DNA of 62,299 bases, from the NCBI GenBank assembly GCA_050747525.1, contig JBOGOC010000128.1:1-62299 (forward strand), in the 5' to 3' direction. Below are positions 16,990 through 26,225 of this stretch, one piece after another. A model generated the notes under the pieces. That model saw nothing but the letters and a program-made list of their open reading frames with translations, did not search any database and was not told the origin of the DNA. Numbering within the stretch: position 1 is the first letter of the stretch; the number at the start of each line of letters is the position of its first letter. Source of the DNA: JBOGOC01 sp050747525 (lineage in GTDB: Bacteria; Acidobacteriota; Polarisedimenticolia; JACPZX01; DASXTC01). Made by a program: the position numbers and the translations under genes.

Positions 16990-19900
16990 GTGCCCGCACC
17001 GAACCGTGATAGGATCGGTCATCCGACGAGAGGTCCTGTGCTGAGTATTGGACCGGGATTGGCCATACTGCTGGGACTCGCGCTCGCCACGGGGCACGTG
17101 GCTCCCGCGGCTTCTCCTCGTACGCTCACCTTCGAGCAGCGTGTCGCCGCACAGCGCGCGATCGACGCGGTCTATTACCGCCATCAGATCGGGGCGCGGC
17201 TCCCCTTCGATGACGCGGTCCCGCGTGCTCTGAGCGAGCGCAAGGTCCGGACCTACCTGCGGCAGTCGGCCGCGCTCGCGATCACCTCGACGGCCCTGCG
17301 GGCGGAGTGGGCGCGGATGGCGCGCCGGTCCAAGCTCCCGGATCGTCTGCGCGAGCTGGAGGCCGCTCTCGGGGGTGACTCCTTCCTGATCCAGGAGTGC
17401 CTGGTGCGGCCCGTCCTGGCCCAACGATTGACGCGAGGCCTCCGAGACGAACCCCGAAACGATGTCTCGACCGAGTTCGATGTCGCCGCGGTCGCGGGTA
17501 CGGGTCCGTCCCCCGCCACATCGTGCCAGCCCGACGATGTCTGGGAGTCCGGTGCGCTGGTGCCATTTCCCGACCCGCGAGCCAATGCCACGTCCGTCTG
17601 GACCGGCAGTCACATGATCCTCTGGGGCGGGGGGAGCAACACGGGGGTCCGCTACGACCCGGCCACCGACAGCCATGCGCCGATCTCTCTGGTCAACGCG
17701 CCCCAGGCTGGCGGCAACCATACGGCGGTCTGGACCGGAAACGTCATGATCGTCTGGGGTGGGACCAGCTTTTTCTCGGGGGCCATCCTGGCGACCGGGG
17801 GCCGCTACGATCCTCTCGACGATTCCTGGACGCCCACGTCCATGGTGCAGGCGCCGTCTCCCCGCGCCGCCCACACCGCGCTCTGGACCGGCAGCCGCAT
17901 GCTCGTCTGGGGAGGGTTCGGCCTGGCTTTCAACACCGAGACCGACACGGGCGGTCTCTACGACCCGGCGACCGATACCTGGCAGCCGACCTCGACCGTG
18001 GGTGCGGCGGAGCGGCGGCAGGGACATCGCGCCGTGTGGACGGGGAACCAGATGATCGTCTGGGGCGGACGAGGTCCCGGCGGCCCGCGTCATTCGGGCG
18101 GCCGTTACGACCCGCAGTCGGACTCATGGCTGCCGATGTCGATCGCCGGCGCCCCCGTCCAGCGCGAGTTGTTCACCATGGTCTGGGCGGGTGGCAGGGT
18201 TGTCCTCTGGGGCGGCATCAATGGCGGCGGCATCGTGGGCACCGGCGGCCGGTACGATCCGGCCGGCGACTCCTGGAGCGCCACCGCGCCGGGGCCGGTC
18301 GCGCGCTACCGGCACTCCGCGGTCTCGACAGGGCCCACCATGATCATCTGGGGCGGCTACCAGCCGACCGGGCCGACAGGGTCCGGATCGCACTACGATC
18401 CGGCGTCCAACCTCTGGACGACGGTGAGCACCACGGGGGCTCCCGAAGCACGCTACGAGCACGCGGCGGTCTGGACCGGCACCACGATGATCGTGTGGGG
18501 CGGCCACCTTCTGGGGCACAACTCGGCGGGCCGATACGTGCTGGCCTCGAACCAGTGGCTCCCCTCTCAGCCGCCTCCGTATCCTTCGCCGCGGCTCGGG
18601 CATACGGCCGTCTGGACCGGCAGTCACATGATCAACTGGGGCGGGGGGAGCAACACGGGGAGCCGCTACGATCCGGCCCTCGATGCCTGGAGCCCCACGT
18701 CGACGATCGGCGCGCCGACGGCCCGCACCGGACACGCGGCCGTCTGGACCGGCGACCGCATGGTGGTGTGGGGAGGGACCACGGATTCGACGGGAGGACG
18801 ATACGATCCGCTGGGCGACTCGTGGTCGGGGATGTCTCTCGACGGGGCTCCATCTCCGCGCTCCGGCCACACGGCCGTCTGGAGCGGCGCCGAGATGATC
18901 GTCTGGGGCGGTCAGTCAGGTCCGGCCACGCTTCTCGGAAGCGGCGGCCGCTACGACCCGGCGCTCAACTCATGGACGGCGACGTCGATGGCGGGAGCCC
19001 CTTCGGCGCGGGTTGGGCACACCGCGATCTGGACCGACACGCGGATGATCGTCTGGGGCGGCGATGCGCGCCCGACGGTGGCGACCGGAGCCCGCTACGA
19101 TCCGGCCAACGATCAGTGGGAAACTGCCACATCGTTGACAGGCGCGCCCGCGCCGCGCGGCTTCCACTCGGCGGTCTGGACCGGCTCCGAAATGATCGTC
19201 TGGGGAGGCTATGACAACAACGGTTTTCGGGAGTACCCGGGGGCCGGGGGCCGGTACGATCCGGCTAACGACCTCTGGCTCCCGGTTTCCATGGTCGGGC
19301 AACCCGATCCGCCGCGCGAGAACCACACGGCAGTCTGGACCGGCAGCCGCATGATCATCTGGGGCGGCGGGCACTGCTACGAAATCGACTGTGCCCCTTA
19401 CGGGATGGTGTCTTACTCCAGCGGAGGGCTGTACGACCCCGGCAACAATGTCTGGGAGCCGATGTCGGCGGCGGGGGCCCCGATGGCACGTCTGGATCAC
19501 ACCGCGGTCTGGACCGGCGCATCGATGCTGGTCTGGGGCGGACAGTCCTGCGACTATGACAACTGCCAAATGCTCGGCAACGGCGCAATCTATCGAGCCG
19601 ACCCGTCGCCCGATGCGGACGACGATTCATTCCACGCTTCCTGCGACTGCGATGATGACGACGCCACGATCTGGGCGGCCCCTTCCGAGGTGCCCGATCT
19701 GGAGATCGACGCCGACGGGATGACCCTGAGTTGGACGACGCCCTCGCCCGCCGGCGGCATGTCGGCCCGTTACGACACCCTGCGATCCGCGGATTCGTCC
19801 GATTTCACGGCCGCCGCCATCTGCTTGGAGACGGACGACGGCCCCGACCTGGTGTCGATCGACCCGGACGTGCCCCCCCCGGGCGGTCTCTTCAGCTATC

Positions 19901-19992
19901 TCATTCGCGCGCGGAACTCATGTCCGAACGGGACCGGCCCGCTGGGCACGTCCTCGGACGGCACGCCGCGCACCGGGCGCGCCTGTCCCTGA
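16990..19992 (+). CDS. Secreted 14-blade kelch-type protein with C-terminal Cys-Pro module
   Basis: 1000 residues from a GTG. A GTG at 17038, with GAGAGG four bases upstream, would trim 16 residues and leave the signal peptide (LAILLGLALATGHVAPA) near the start. After a helical region (about 45-180) there are 14 repeats of roughly 55 residues with the pattern HTAVWTG-x2-MIVWGG and RYDP-x2-D-W. Fourteen repeats fit two seven-blade propellers (inference). After the last repeat comes a half MopE-type segment (DADDDSFHASCDCDDDD), then a module of about 95 residues ending RACP. That module is the same as at the ends of the paralogues at 43737-61953. The likely role is extracellular or surface binding; the ligand is unknown. 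Confidence 0.85.
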   Translation: MPAPNRDRIGHPTRGPVLSIGPGLAILLGLALATGHVAPAASPRTLTFEQRVAAQRAIDAVYYRHQIGARLPFDDAVPRALSERKVRTYLRQSAALAITSTALRAEWARMARRSKLPDRLRELEAALGGDSFLIQECLVRPVLAQRLTRGLRDEPRNDVSTEFDVAAVAGTGPSPATSCQPDDVWESGALVPFPDPRANATSVWTGSHMILWGGGSNTGVRYDPATDSHAPISLVNAPQAGGNHTAVWTGNVMIVWGGTSFFSGAILATGGRYDPLDDSWTPTSMVQAPSPRAAHTALWTGSRMLVWGGFGLAFNTETDTGGLYDPATDTWQPTSTVGAAERRQGHRAVWTGNQMIVWGGRGPGGPRHSGGRYDPQSDSWLPMSIAGAPVQRELFTMVWAGGRVVLWGGINGGGIVGTGGRYDPAGDSWSATAPGPVARYRHSAVSTGPTMIIWGGYQPTGPTGSGSHYDPASNLWTTVSTTGAPEARYEHAAVWTGTTMIVWGGHLLGHNSAGRYVLASNQWLPSQPPPYPSPRLGHTAVWTGSHMINWGGGSNTGSRYDPALDAWSPTSTIGAPTARTGHAAVWTGDRMVVWGGTTDSTGGRYDPLGDSWSGMSLDGAPSPRSGHTAVWSGAEMIVWGGQSGPATLLGSGGRYDPALNSWTATSMAGAPSARVGHTAIWTDTRMIVWGGDARPTVATGARYDPANDQWETATSLTGAPAPRGFHSAVWTGSEMIVWGGYDNNGFREYPGAGGRYDPANDLWLPVSMVGQPDPPRENHTAVWTGSRMIIWGGGHCYEIDCAPYGMVSYSSGGLYDPGNNVWEPMSAAGAPMARLDHTAVWTGASMLVWGGQSCDYDNCQMLGNGAIYRADPSPDADDDSFHASCDCDDDDATIWAAPSEVPDLEIDADGMTLSWTTPSPAGGMSARYDTLRSADSSDFTAAAICLETDDGPDLVSIDPDVPPPGGLFSYLIRARNSCPNGTGPLGTSSDGTPRTGRACP

Positions 19993-20038
19993 AGCGCCGC
20001 CGGTCCTCAGCGAGGCAGTCGATCGAGCAGGGCCAAGG

Positions 20039-22462
20039 TCACAGGCAGTCGCTCATCCCTTCCCTTGCCTTCGCAGCCCGCGGATCCTTGGAGCCCAGCA
20101 GGGAGAGCCCCTCGTTCAGAGCCCGGCAGCCATCGGCGCGATGGCCTCCCGAGCGCCTTGCGAGCGCAAGCTGCAGGAGCGATTCTCCCACAAGAGGATG
20201 GCGGGGTCCGAGGGCCGTCCGATAGATGGTGGCCGCCCTCTCGAACCGCGCGGCCGCCTCCTCCCAGCGGGCCTGGGCCGCGCGCAGCGTCGCCACCGCG
20301 AACTGGGTCTCCGCGAACTCCATGTGCGTCTCCCCCAGCAGCCGGCGGCGGCGCTCTTCGGCGTCCTTAAGCAGGGCTTCGGCCTCCTCCAGGTCCCGGT
20401 GCTTGGCCAGGGCCAGGCCCAGGTGGCTCATGGAGCGGGCCACCAGATAGCTGTCCTCTCCGTGGATCTTCCGCCGGATGGCCAGGGACCGGCGGAACAT
20501 GCCGGCCGCTTCGGGATCCCTCCCCTGGGCCTCCAGCGCCAGCCCCAGACCGTCGCTCATCTCGGACACCTGATGCTCGTCGGGAACGGCGCGCGACTCC
20601 AGCGTCGCCAGGATCGAGCGGTAGAGCGCCTCGGCTTCCACGGGCTGTCCGGTGTCGTGAAGCAACAGGGCCAGGTTCCCCCGGACCAGGATGGTGTGCA
20701 CGTGCTCGGGGCCGAGCAGCCTGACGTCCAGCTGCAGAGCTTCGCGGTAGTGCTGCTCGGCCTCCTCGAACTGCCCGATCTCGTGCAGCGCGAGTCCCAG
20801 CGCGTTGAGGGTGGACGCGACCTCGGCGCTCCCGCCGGGATCCAGGGTGCGCCGCAGGCCGAGGCTCCGGCGGAAGAGCGACACGGCGCGCAGGTAGTCT
20901 CCGGCGCGCGCGACGGCCCGGCCGAGGTGGTGCACCGCCGACGCCAGGGCCGCGGGATCCTTCCCTCGGCTCTCCTGATGCCCCACCACGCGCGCGTAGA
21001 GCGCAGCCGCCCTGGAGAACTCGCCGCTCTTTTCGTGGAGATCTCCCAGCGTCTGCATGAGCACGGCCTGCGTGTCGGGCTGGTCGGCCAGCTTCTCGAT
21101 CTGCGCCTCACCGTGGTCGAGGAGATCCTGGACCGTGATCCCGTCCACGCGCCCCGGGGACGCGATCTCGAACATCCCCACCAGCATGGAGGCGATGTGC
21201 TCGGCGCGGTCGCGCTCGGCCCGGGCCCGGGCCGACTGGAGCAGCGCGGCCACCAGGGACGCAAGAACGATTGCCGCCGCGATCGCCCCGGCCGTCACGC
21301 CGATCCGGTGACGGCGGACGAACCGGCCGGTGACGTAGAAAAGCGTCTCGGGCCGCGCGTGCACCGGACGGCCGGCCAGGAAGCGCTCGATGTCGGCCGA
21401 GAACTCGCGCACCGTCGCGTATCGCCGGGACGGCTCCTTGCGCAGCGCTTTCAGGATGATGATGTCGAGATCCCCGCGCATCCAGCGCGCCGTGCCGGCC
21501 GCCACGCCCGGGACTGCGCTCGGCCGCGGCGGCTCGGTGGAGCAGATCCGCCGCTCCATCTCGCCGGGAGGCAGGCCCGGGTGGATGTCGTGCGGCTTGC
21601 GCCCGGTCAGAAGCTCGTAGAGGAGCACGCCCAGCGAGTACACGTCGCCGGCAGTGGTGACCGGCTCGCCGCGTATCTGCTCGGGGCTGGCGTAGCCCGG
21701 CGTGAGCATCCTGAGGGGCGCCAGGGTCGTGTCGGCGGCCGCTTCGCCGCCGTCGGGCCCCGGCCGCAGAAGCTTGGCGATCCCGAAGTCGAGCAGCTTG
21801 GGTATCCCTTCGGCGGTCACCAGGACGTTGGCCGGCTTCAGGTCGCGGTGCACGATCAGGTGCCGGTGCGCGTGCTCCACCGCTCCGCACACTTGAAGGA
21901 AGAGCCTGAGCCGGTCCGCGCCGGACATGCTCCTGCGGGCGCAGTCCTCCAGGATGGGAACGCCCTGCACGTACTCCATGACCACGTAGGGCTCGCCCTG
22001 CGGCGTGGTCCCTCCATCCAGAAGCCGCGCGATGTGGGGATGATCGAGCTGGGCCAGGATCTGGCGCTCGGCGCGCAGCCGGTCGATCATCCCGCGGCTG
22101 GCCGCGCCGGGATGCAGCAGCTTGATAGCCACCGTGGCGTCGTACTGGGCATCGTCCCGGCGCGCCAGGTAGACGGTGCCGCTCCCACCTTCCCCCAGGA
22201 TCCGCACCAGCCGGTAGGGACCGATCCTGGACCCCGTGCGCGAGGCCGCCAGGTCGCGCGTGATGGCGGCGGCCCCGTTGCGGACCGCCGTTTCCAGGAA
22301 CTCCGGCTCGCGCGTCTCGGCTTCGATGAGGCGCTCCAGCCGCGCGCGCAGCTCCGGATCCTCGGGACACGAGGCGCGCGCGAAGCGCAAGCGCTCGGCC
22401 GAGGGGAGCGTCATCGCGCGGATGAAAAGCGACTCGAGGCGCTCCCAGCCGGGGGCGCTCAT
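20039..22462 (-). CDS. Membrane Ser/Thr protein kinase with C-terminal TPR domain
   Basis: 807 residues from the ATG at 22462, which overlaps the ECF sigma stop (ATGA). The kinase domain (about 83-360) is complete: GEGGSGTVYLARR loop, Lys114 in VAIKLL, HRDLKPAN with Asp207, DFG at 225-227, and TPGYASPEQ. A transmembrane helix spans about 387-408. The C-terminal half (about 440-800) holds tetratricopeptide repeats of about 42 residues (FRRSLGLRR, YREALQLDVRLLGPEH). This is the Pkn-type layout common in Acidobacteria, Planctomycetes and Myxococcota. Coupling to the sigma gene suggests phosphorylation-controlled transcription; the target is inference. Confidence 0.93.
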   Translation of the reverse strand: MSAPGWERLESLFIRAMTLPSAERLRFARASCPEDPELRARLERLIEAETREPEFLETAVRNGAAAITRDLAASRTGSRIGPYRLVRILGEGGSGTVYLARRDDAQYDATVAIKLLHPGAASRGMIDRLRAERQILAQLDHPHIARLLDGGTTPQGEPYVVMEYVQGVPILEDCARRSMSGADRLRLFLQVCGAVEHAHRHLIVHRDLKPANVLVTAEGIPKLLDFGIAKLLRPGPDGGEAAADTTLAPLRMLTPGYASPEQIRGEPVTTAGDVYSLGVLLYELLTGRKPHDIHPGLPPGEMERRICSTEPPRPSAVPGVAAGTARWMRGDLDIIILKALRKEPSRRYATVREFSADIERFLAGRPVHARPETLFYVTGRFVRRHRIGVTAGAIAAAIVLASLVAALLQSARARAERDRAEHIASMLVGMFEIASPGRVDGITVQDLLDHGEAQIEKLADQPDTQAVLMQTLGDLHEKSGEFSRAAALYARVVGHQESRGKDPAALASAVHHLGRAVARAGDYLRAVSLFRRSLGLRRTLDPGGSAEVASTLNALGLALHEIGQFEEAEQHYREALQLDVRLLGPEHVHTILVRGNLALLLHDTGQPVEAEALYRSILATLESRAVPDEHQVSEMSDGLGLALEAQGRDPEAAGMFRRSLAIRRKIHGEDSYLVARSMSHLGLALAKHRDLEEAEALLKDAEERRRRLLGETHMEFAETQFAVATLRAAQARWEEAAARFERAATIYRTALGPRHPLVGESLLQLALARRSGGHRADGCRALNEGLSLLGSKDPRAAKAREGMSDCL

Positions 22463-23079
22463 CGGACGGCCCTGGGGACGGCGGTCCTGGCCGTTCCACC
22501 GATCCCCAGGCGATCGCACAGCCAGGCGCGGGCCATGCGAGTGTCGTTCACGATGGTTGGGACGGAGACGCCCAGCACGCGGGCGGTGTCCTCCACGTCC
22601 AGCCCGCCGAAGAAGCGCAGCTCGATCACCCGGGCTTTGCGCTCGTCCACGCCCCGCAGCGCCTCGATGGCCTCGTCGAGCGCCACGAGATCGTGCAGCG
22701 CGTCCTCGGCGGGCGTGTCGGCCTCTTCGAGCGGCACGCGCCTGGAGCCGGGGCCTCCCCGCCGCGCGGCGAGCGCCCCTCGCGCGTGATCCACCAGGAT
22801 GTGGCGCATCAGACGCGCCATCAGCGCGAAGAAGTGCGCGCGGTCTTCCAGCTCGGGTGGGATCCCCTGCGCCAGGCGCACGAAGGTCTCGTGCACCAGT
22901 GCCGTGGGCTCGAGCGTGTGGTCGGGGCGCTCGGAGCGCATCGACCGGCCGGCCAGCCGCCGCAGCTCCGCGTAGACCAGGGGGATCAGCTCCCCCAGGG
23001 CCAGATGATCGCCGCGGCTCCATCGGACGAGGAGCCCCGTGATTTGACCCGGGTCGCGATCCCCCTGCTCTTCCATCAT
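22459..23079 (-). CDS. ECF-like sigma factor of the kinase-associated type
   Basis: 206 residues from the ATG at 23079 (MMEEQGDRD); in-frame starts up to 23151 would add up to 24 residues with no homologous look. Region 2: LVYAELRRLAGRSMRSE, TALVHETFVRLAQG and FFALMARLMRHILVDHAR, the last a clear mark of the ECF subfamily (Sigma70_ECF) frequent in Acidobacteria and Planctomycetes. Region 4 has ARVIELRFFGGLDVEDTARV with a helix-turn-helix. The stop overlaps the kinase start by four bases. No anti-sigma factor is present; the kinase probably takes that regulatory place (inference). Confidence 0.92.
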   Translation of the reverse strand: MMEEQGDRDPGQITGLLVRWSRGDHLALGELIPLVYAELRRLAGRSMRSERPDHTLEPTALVHETFVRLAQGIPPELEDRAHFFALMARLMRHILVDHARGALAARRGGPGSRRVPLEEADTPAEDALHDLVALDEAIEALRGVDERKARVIELRFFGGLDVEDTARVLGVSVPTIVNDTRMARAWLCDRLGIGGTARTAVPRAVR

Positions 23080-23160
23080 GCGCGCCGGCCGCCTGAGGTT
23101 TGCGGCGATCATATCAGAGACGGCCGGCGATACCCTTGGTTGCGCGCGCACGACCCGGCC

Positions 23161-24660
23161 TCAGGGGAGCTGCGCCGGCCTGATCTTCGGAGGCGGCTCG
23201 CACCCGGAGCTTCCCGTCTCGCACATCAGCAGCTCGAAGTCTCCGGGCCCGCCCGTGTCGTTGGTCACGCGGATGAAGTAGGTCTGGCCGGCCGTGGCCT
23301 GGAAGGTCATCCGCCCCTGGCTCCCGTTCAGGCCGCAGTTCAGTCGGCTCTCCGAGCAGCCCACCTCGTCCAGCTGGGGGCTCCCGCAGCTCGTGTGCAC
23401 CGAGACCTGCGAGTCGAACGAGGTCCCGGTGCCGCACAGCGACAGCGTGACGGGGCCGCCGTCCTGGGAAACGTACTTGTACCAGACGTCGACCAGGCCG
23501 TCGGCCCCTTCGTCGCAATCCGACTCGATGATCCCGGCCGTGGCGGTCGCCCCGACGGTGGTGCCGTAGTTGCGCCCCACGTGGATGGGGCCGGCCGCCG
23601 CGCAGGTGTCCGACTGGCCGGTGACCCATCCGGGGACCGCGTCCTGGGACCAGCAGTGCATGCGTCCCATCTGCTGGTCGCTGAAGCGCTCCCGGCACCG
23701 GAGCGGGCCGAAGGCCATGAAGTTCTCGGGATCCCAGCCGAAGAACGAGAAGCGGTAGCTCGGCGAGATGCAGGTGTCGAACGTGCTGGTCGGGGCGCAG
23801 AAGAACTGCGGATCGGTCGCGTAGGTGTCCGAGCAGTAGTCGCCGACGTGATCGGCGTTGGGATCGAACAGGAAGTGCGTGCTCTCCCAGCAGGGATGGC
23901 ACATCGGCTCCCCCTCCTGCGAGGTGCCGCCTCGGTGCGTGTGCCACAGCCCCAGGGCATGCCCGATCTCGTGCGTGAGCACCTCGCTGGGCGTGTTGAA
24001 CTCCTGGAAGTGGACCAGGATCCCGCCGCGCGGCTGCGTGGCCAGCGGGTCCCACGGATACGTGGACAGGCCGCGGATGCCGTTGGCCGCGGGGACCATG
24101 TCGGTCACCCAGATGTTGAGCAGGGTGGCCGGGCTGAGCGCGTACTGGTCCTTCATCGGGAAGTCGTCGGGGTTGGGGAGCGAGAGGTTCGGCAGGCTCA
24201 TGTACCGCGAGTCGTTGATGAATCGGGTGAACGCCAGGAACCGGATCCGTGAATCGTCCCGAATGAGGTTCAGATCGTCGAAGTGGAACCTCAGCTGCGC
24301 CAGGGCCGTGGCCACCTGCCCGGACGTGGAGCGGCAGACGGTCCCCGCGTCGTTGCACAGGACGTTGATCTGCAGCGTCACCGTGCGGATGGGGCTGTTC
24401 CACTCGGGGATGAAGGGGTCGCGGACGCCCGGATTGTCGCAGGTCCCCTGCTTCGGGCACCCGAAGCTGAGCGCCTGACCTCCCATCCCGGGGGACCCGC
24501 TTTCCTGCCACCGTTGATCCGTTCCGCAGTCGCTCTCCCCCATCTGCTCTTCCAACGGAAGGGGCTCCTCCTGCTGCCGGACAGCGGGCGCGCCGTACGC
24601 CCCCACACCGGCCAGCACCGCAGCCAACCCCGCCAGCGGCCATCTCCACCGAATGCTCAT
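23161..24660 (-). CDS. Secreted pappalysin-like (M43) metalloprotease
   Basis: 499 residues from the ATG at 24660, preceded by AGGAGGGG; an upstream in-frame extension lacks homology. The signal peptide covers about residues 1-24. The zinc site is HEIGHALGLWH (230-240), a complete metzincin HExxHxxGxxH, followed by Cys pairs (MCHPCWE) as in M43 enzymes and a Met-turn candidate ENFMAFG near 315. The C-terminal third resembles a bacterial pre-peptidase or ConA-like beta domain (GQTYFIRVTNDTGGPGDFEL), often used for substrate or surface binding. The substrate is unknown. It is downstream of the ECF/kinase pair in position but is transcribed toward it on the same strand, starting before the sigma gene. 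Confidence 0.85.
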   Translation of the reverse strand: MSIRWRWPLAGLAAVLAGVGAYGAPAVRQQEEPLPLEEQMGESDCGTDQRWQESGSPGMGGQALSFGCPKQGTCDNPGVRDPFIPEWNSPIRTVTLQINVLCNDAGTVCRSTSGQVATALAQLRFHFDDLNLIRDDSRIRFLAFTRFINDSRYMSLPNLSLPNPDDFPMKDQYALSPATLLNIWVTDMVPAANGIRGLSTYPWDPLATQPRGGILVHFQEFNTPSEVLTHEIGHALGLWHTHRGGTSQEGEPMCHPCWESTHFLFDPNADHVGDYCSDTYATDPQFFCAPTSTFDTCISPSYRFSFFGWDPENFMAFGPLRCRERFSDQQMGRMHCWSQDAVPGWVTGQSDTCAAAGPIHVGRNYGTTVGATATAGIIESDCDEGADGLVDVWYKYVSQDGGPVTLSLCGTGTSFDSQVSVHTSCGSPQLDEVGCSESRLNCGLNGSQGRMTFQATAGQTYFIRVTNDTGGPGDFELLMCETGSSGCEPPPKIRPAQLP

Positions 24661-24727
24661 GATCCCCTCCTCTGCGACATGGTAAGGCTCACACCTCTGA
24701 TCCCAATGCGGAAAAAACTCCTCCCGG

Positions 24728-24741
24728 AGATAGCGGTATCT
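24728..24741. promoter_or_regulatory. Short dyad in divergent intergenic region
   Basis: AGATA-GCGG-TATCT is a perfect 5-bp inverted repeat with a GCGG loop, flanked further out by CTCC and GGAG that can also pair. It lies midway between the protease and the FG-GAP gene, which are transcribed apart. Operator or hairpin; weak on its own. Confidence 0.2.
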
Positions 24742-24841
24742 GCGCGGAGCCCTTTCCTCGCTTCCAGGGTCAGAACCGGAGGCGCCGGCCCCCGCCACGA
24801 CGGACGGACGCGGCGCTCCCTCAGGCCTCGAAGGAGGACAC

Positions 24842-26161
24842 ATGATGAAGATCTGGCGTTCGGCGGCCGCGGTGTTGTGCCTCGCAGCGCTTCAGTCACC
24901 GTCCGTGAGGGCGGCCATCGTCCAGCCCGTCCCATGCGGGGAAGACGTCCTGGACGAAGTGAAGATCAGCCCGGCCGACGGCAACATCGGGGGGCTCTTC
25001 GGATGGTCCTCGGACATCGACGGCGACTTCGCCGTGATCGGCACACCGGGAGATGACGACGACGGCGTCTTCAACTCCGGCGCCGCCTACGTCTACCGGC
25101 GTGACGCGGGGAACGTGTGGGTGCAGGAAGCGAAGCTGCTCCCCGCGCTCCCCCAGGTCGGCGCCCGTTTCGGCGAAGGGGTGGCGATCAGCGGCGACAC
25201 GGTGGTCGTTGGGGCCTACGGGACCACGGTGAACAGCCTGGCCTTCAGCGGCGCCGTGCACGTGTTTCGTAGAAGCATCTCGGGGGTGTGGAGCCTCGAG
25301 GCGTTCGTGACCCCGTTTGATACGGGCCCCTTCATCGGTCCGTTCGGCGATCAGTTCGGCTTCTCGGTGGAGATCGACGGAAACCGCATGATCGTCGGCG
25401 CCACGCACGACGACGACCTCGCCCTGGACTCCGGGGCCGCCTACATATTCCAGCGTTTCGGGACCACCTGGCTCCAGACGGCCAAGCTGCACGGGAGCGA
25501 TGGCGTCGGCGTCGACTCCAAGTTCTTCGGCAACGATGTCGGCGTGCACGGCAACACGGCCGTGGTCGGCCCTGCCTTCGATCACACGCTGGGGCTCGCT
25601 GCGGGAGCGGCCTACGTCTACGACTTCAACGGGACCGCGTGGATCGAGACCAAGATCCTCGCCGCCGACGGCAAGGCGCACGACAGGTTCGGGACCAGCG
25701 TGTCGGTCGGCTCGGTGGGCCTGGTGGTCGGCGCCCACGGAGACGACGACGCCCCCGCCGGCTCGCCGTCTCTCTTCCGCGGGGCGGCGTACGTGTTCGA
25801 GAAGGTGGGAGGGGTCTGGACGCAGAAGGCCAAGCTGTTCGACGCCGCCGGCGGCAACCAGGACTACTTCGGCTTCCAGGTGGCGATTTCCGGGAACACG
25901 ATGGTGGCGAGCCGGCTCGAGTTCTCGAGCGTCGAGGGGAGAGCCTACGTCTACCGGCGCAACGCCAACGGCGTCTGGAAGCTCCTGAAGAAGGTGCAGG
26001 CCAGCGACACCGCGCCCGGGCTCGGTTTCTCGGGATCGGTCTCCGCCAGCGGGAAGACGCTGCTGATCGGAGCGTACGGGTTCGATGGAGCGGCCATCAA
26101 CTCGGGGGCCGCCTACATCTACTCCATCGAGAAGGTGTGTGTGGAGGAGACGATCCCGTAG
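24842..26161 (+). CDS. Secreted FG-GAP-repeat beta-propeller protein
   Basis: 439 residues. AAGGAGG (24831-24837) precedes two consecutive ATGs (24842, 24845); the second has the better spacing. The signal peptide is about residues 1-22. Seven FG-GAP-like repeats follow, with the pattern G-x-SV-x-I-x-G-x3-VVGA and then SGAAYVY (for example GFSVEIDGNRMIVGATHDDD). This repeat number fits one seven-blade, integrin-like propeller with Asp-rich calcium-binding loops. It has no C-terminal Cys-Pro module. The role is probably extracellular binding; the partner is unknown. Confidence 0.85.
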   Translation: MMKIWRSAAAVLCLAALQSPSVRAAIVQPVPCGEDVLDEVKISPADGNIGGLFGWSSDIDGDFAVIGTPGDDDDGVFNSGAAYVYRRDAGNVWVQEAKLLPALPQVGARFGEGVAISGDTVVVGAYGTTVNSLAFSGAVHVFRRSISGVWSLEAFVTPFDTGPFIGPFGDQFGFSVEIDGNRMIVGATHDDDLALDSGAAYIFQRFGTTWLQTAKLHGSDGVGVDSKFFGNDVGVHGNTAVVGPAFDHTLGLAAGAAYVYDFNGTAWIETKILAADGKAHDRFGTSVSVGSVGLVVGAHGDDDAPAGSPSLFRGAAYVFEKVGGVWTQKAKLFDAAGGNQDYFGFQVAISGNTMVASRLEFSSVEGRAYVYRRNANGVWKLLKKVQASDTAPGLGFSGSVSASGKTLLIGAYGFDGAAINSGAAYIYSIEKVCVEETIP

Positions 26162-26174
26162 GAGCGGAGCCTCC

Positions 26175-26225
26175 AGCCTGTGGGCGTCACTGCCGGATCT
26201 CGAAGGTGAGCGACGCCCACAGGCT
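26175..26225. terminator. 14-bp perfect inverted repeat at a convergent gene end
   Basis: Arm 26175-26188 (AGCCTGTGGGCGTC) pairs perfectly with 26212-26225, leaving a 23-base loop. It starts 13 bases after the FG-GAP stop and its right arm lies inside the last codons of the opposing DUF4198 gene. It could form a bidirectional terminator or an mRNA 3'-end stabiliser. No T-run is adjacent, so factor-independent termination would be atypical. Confidence 0.45.
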
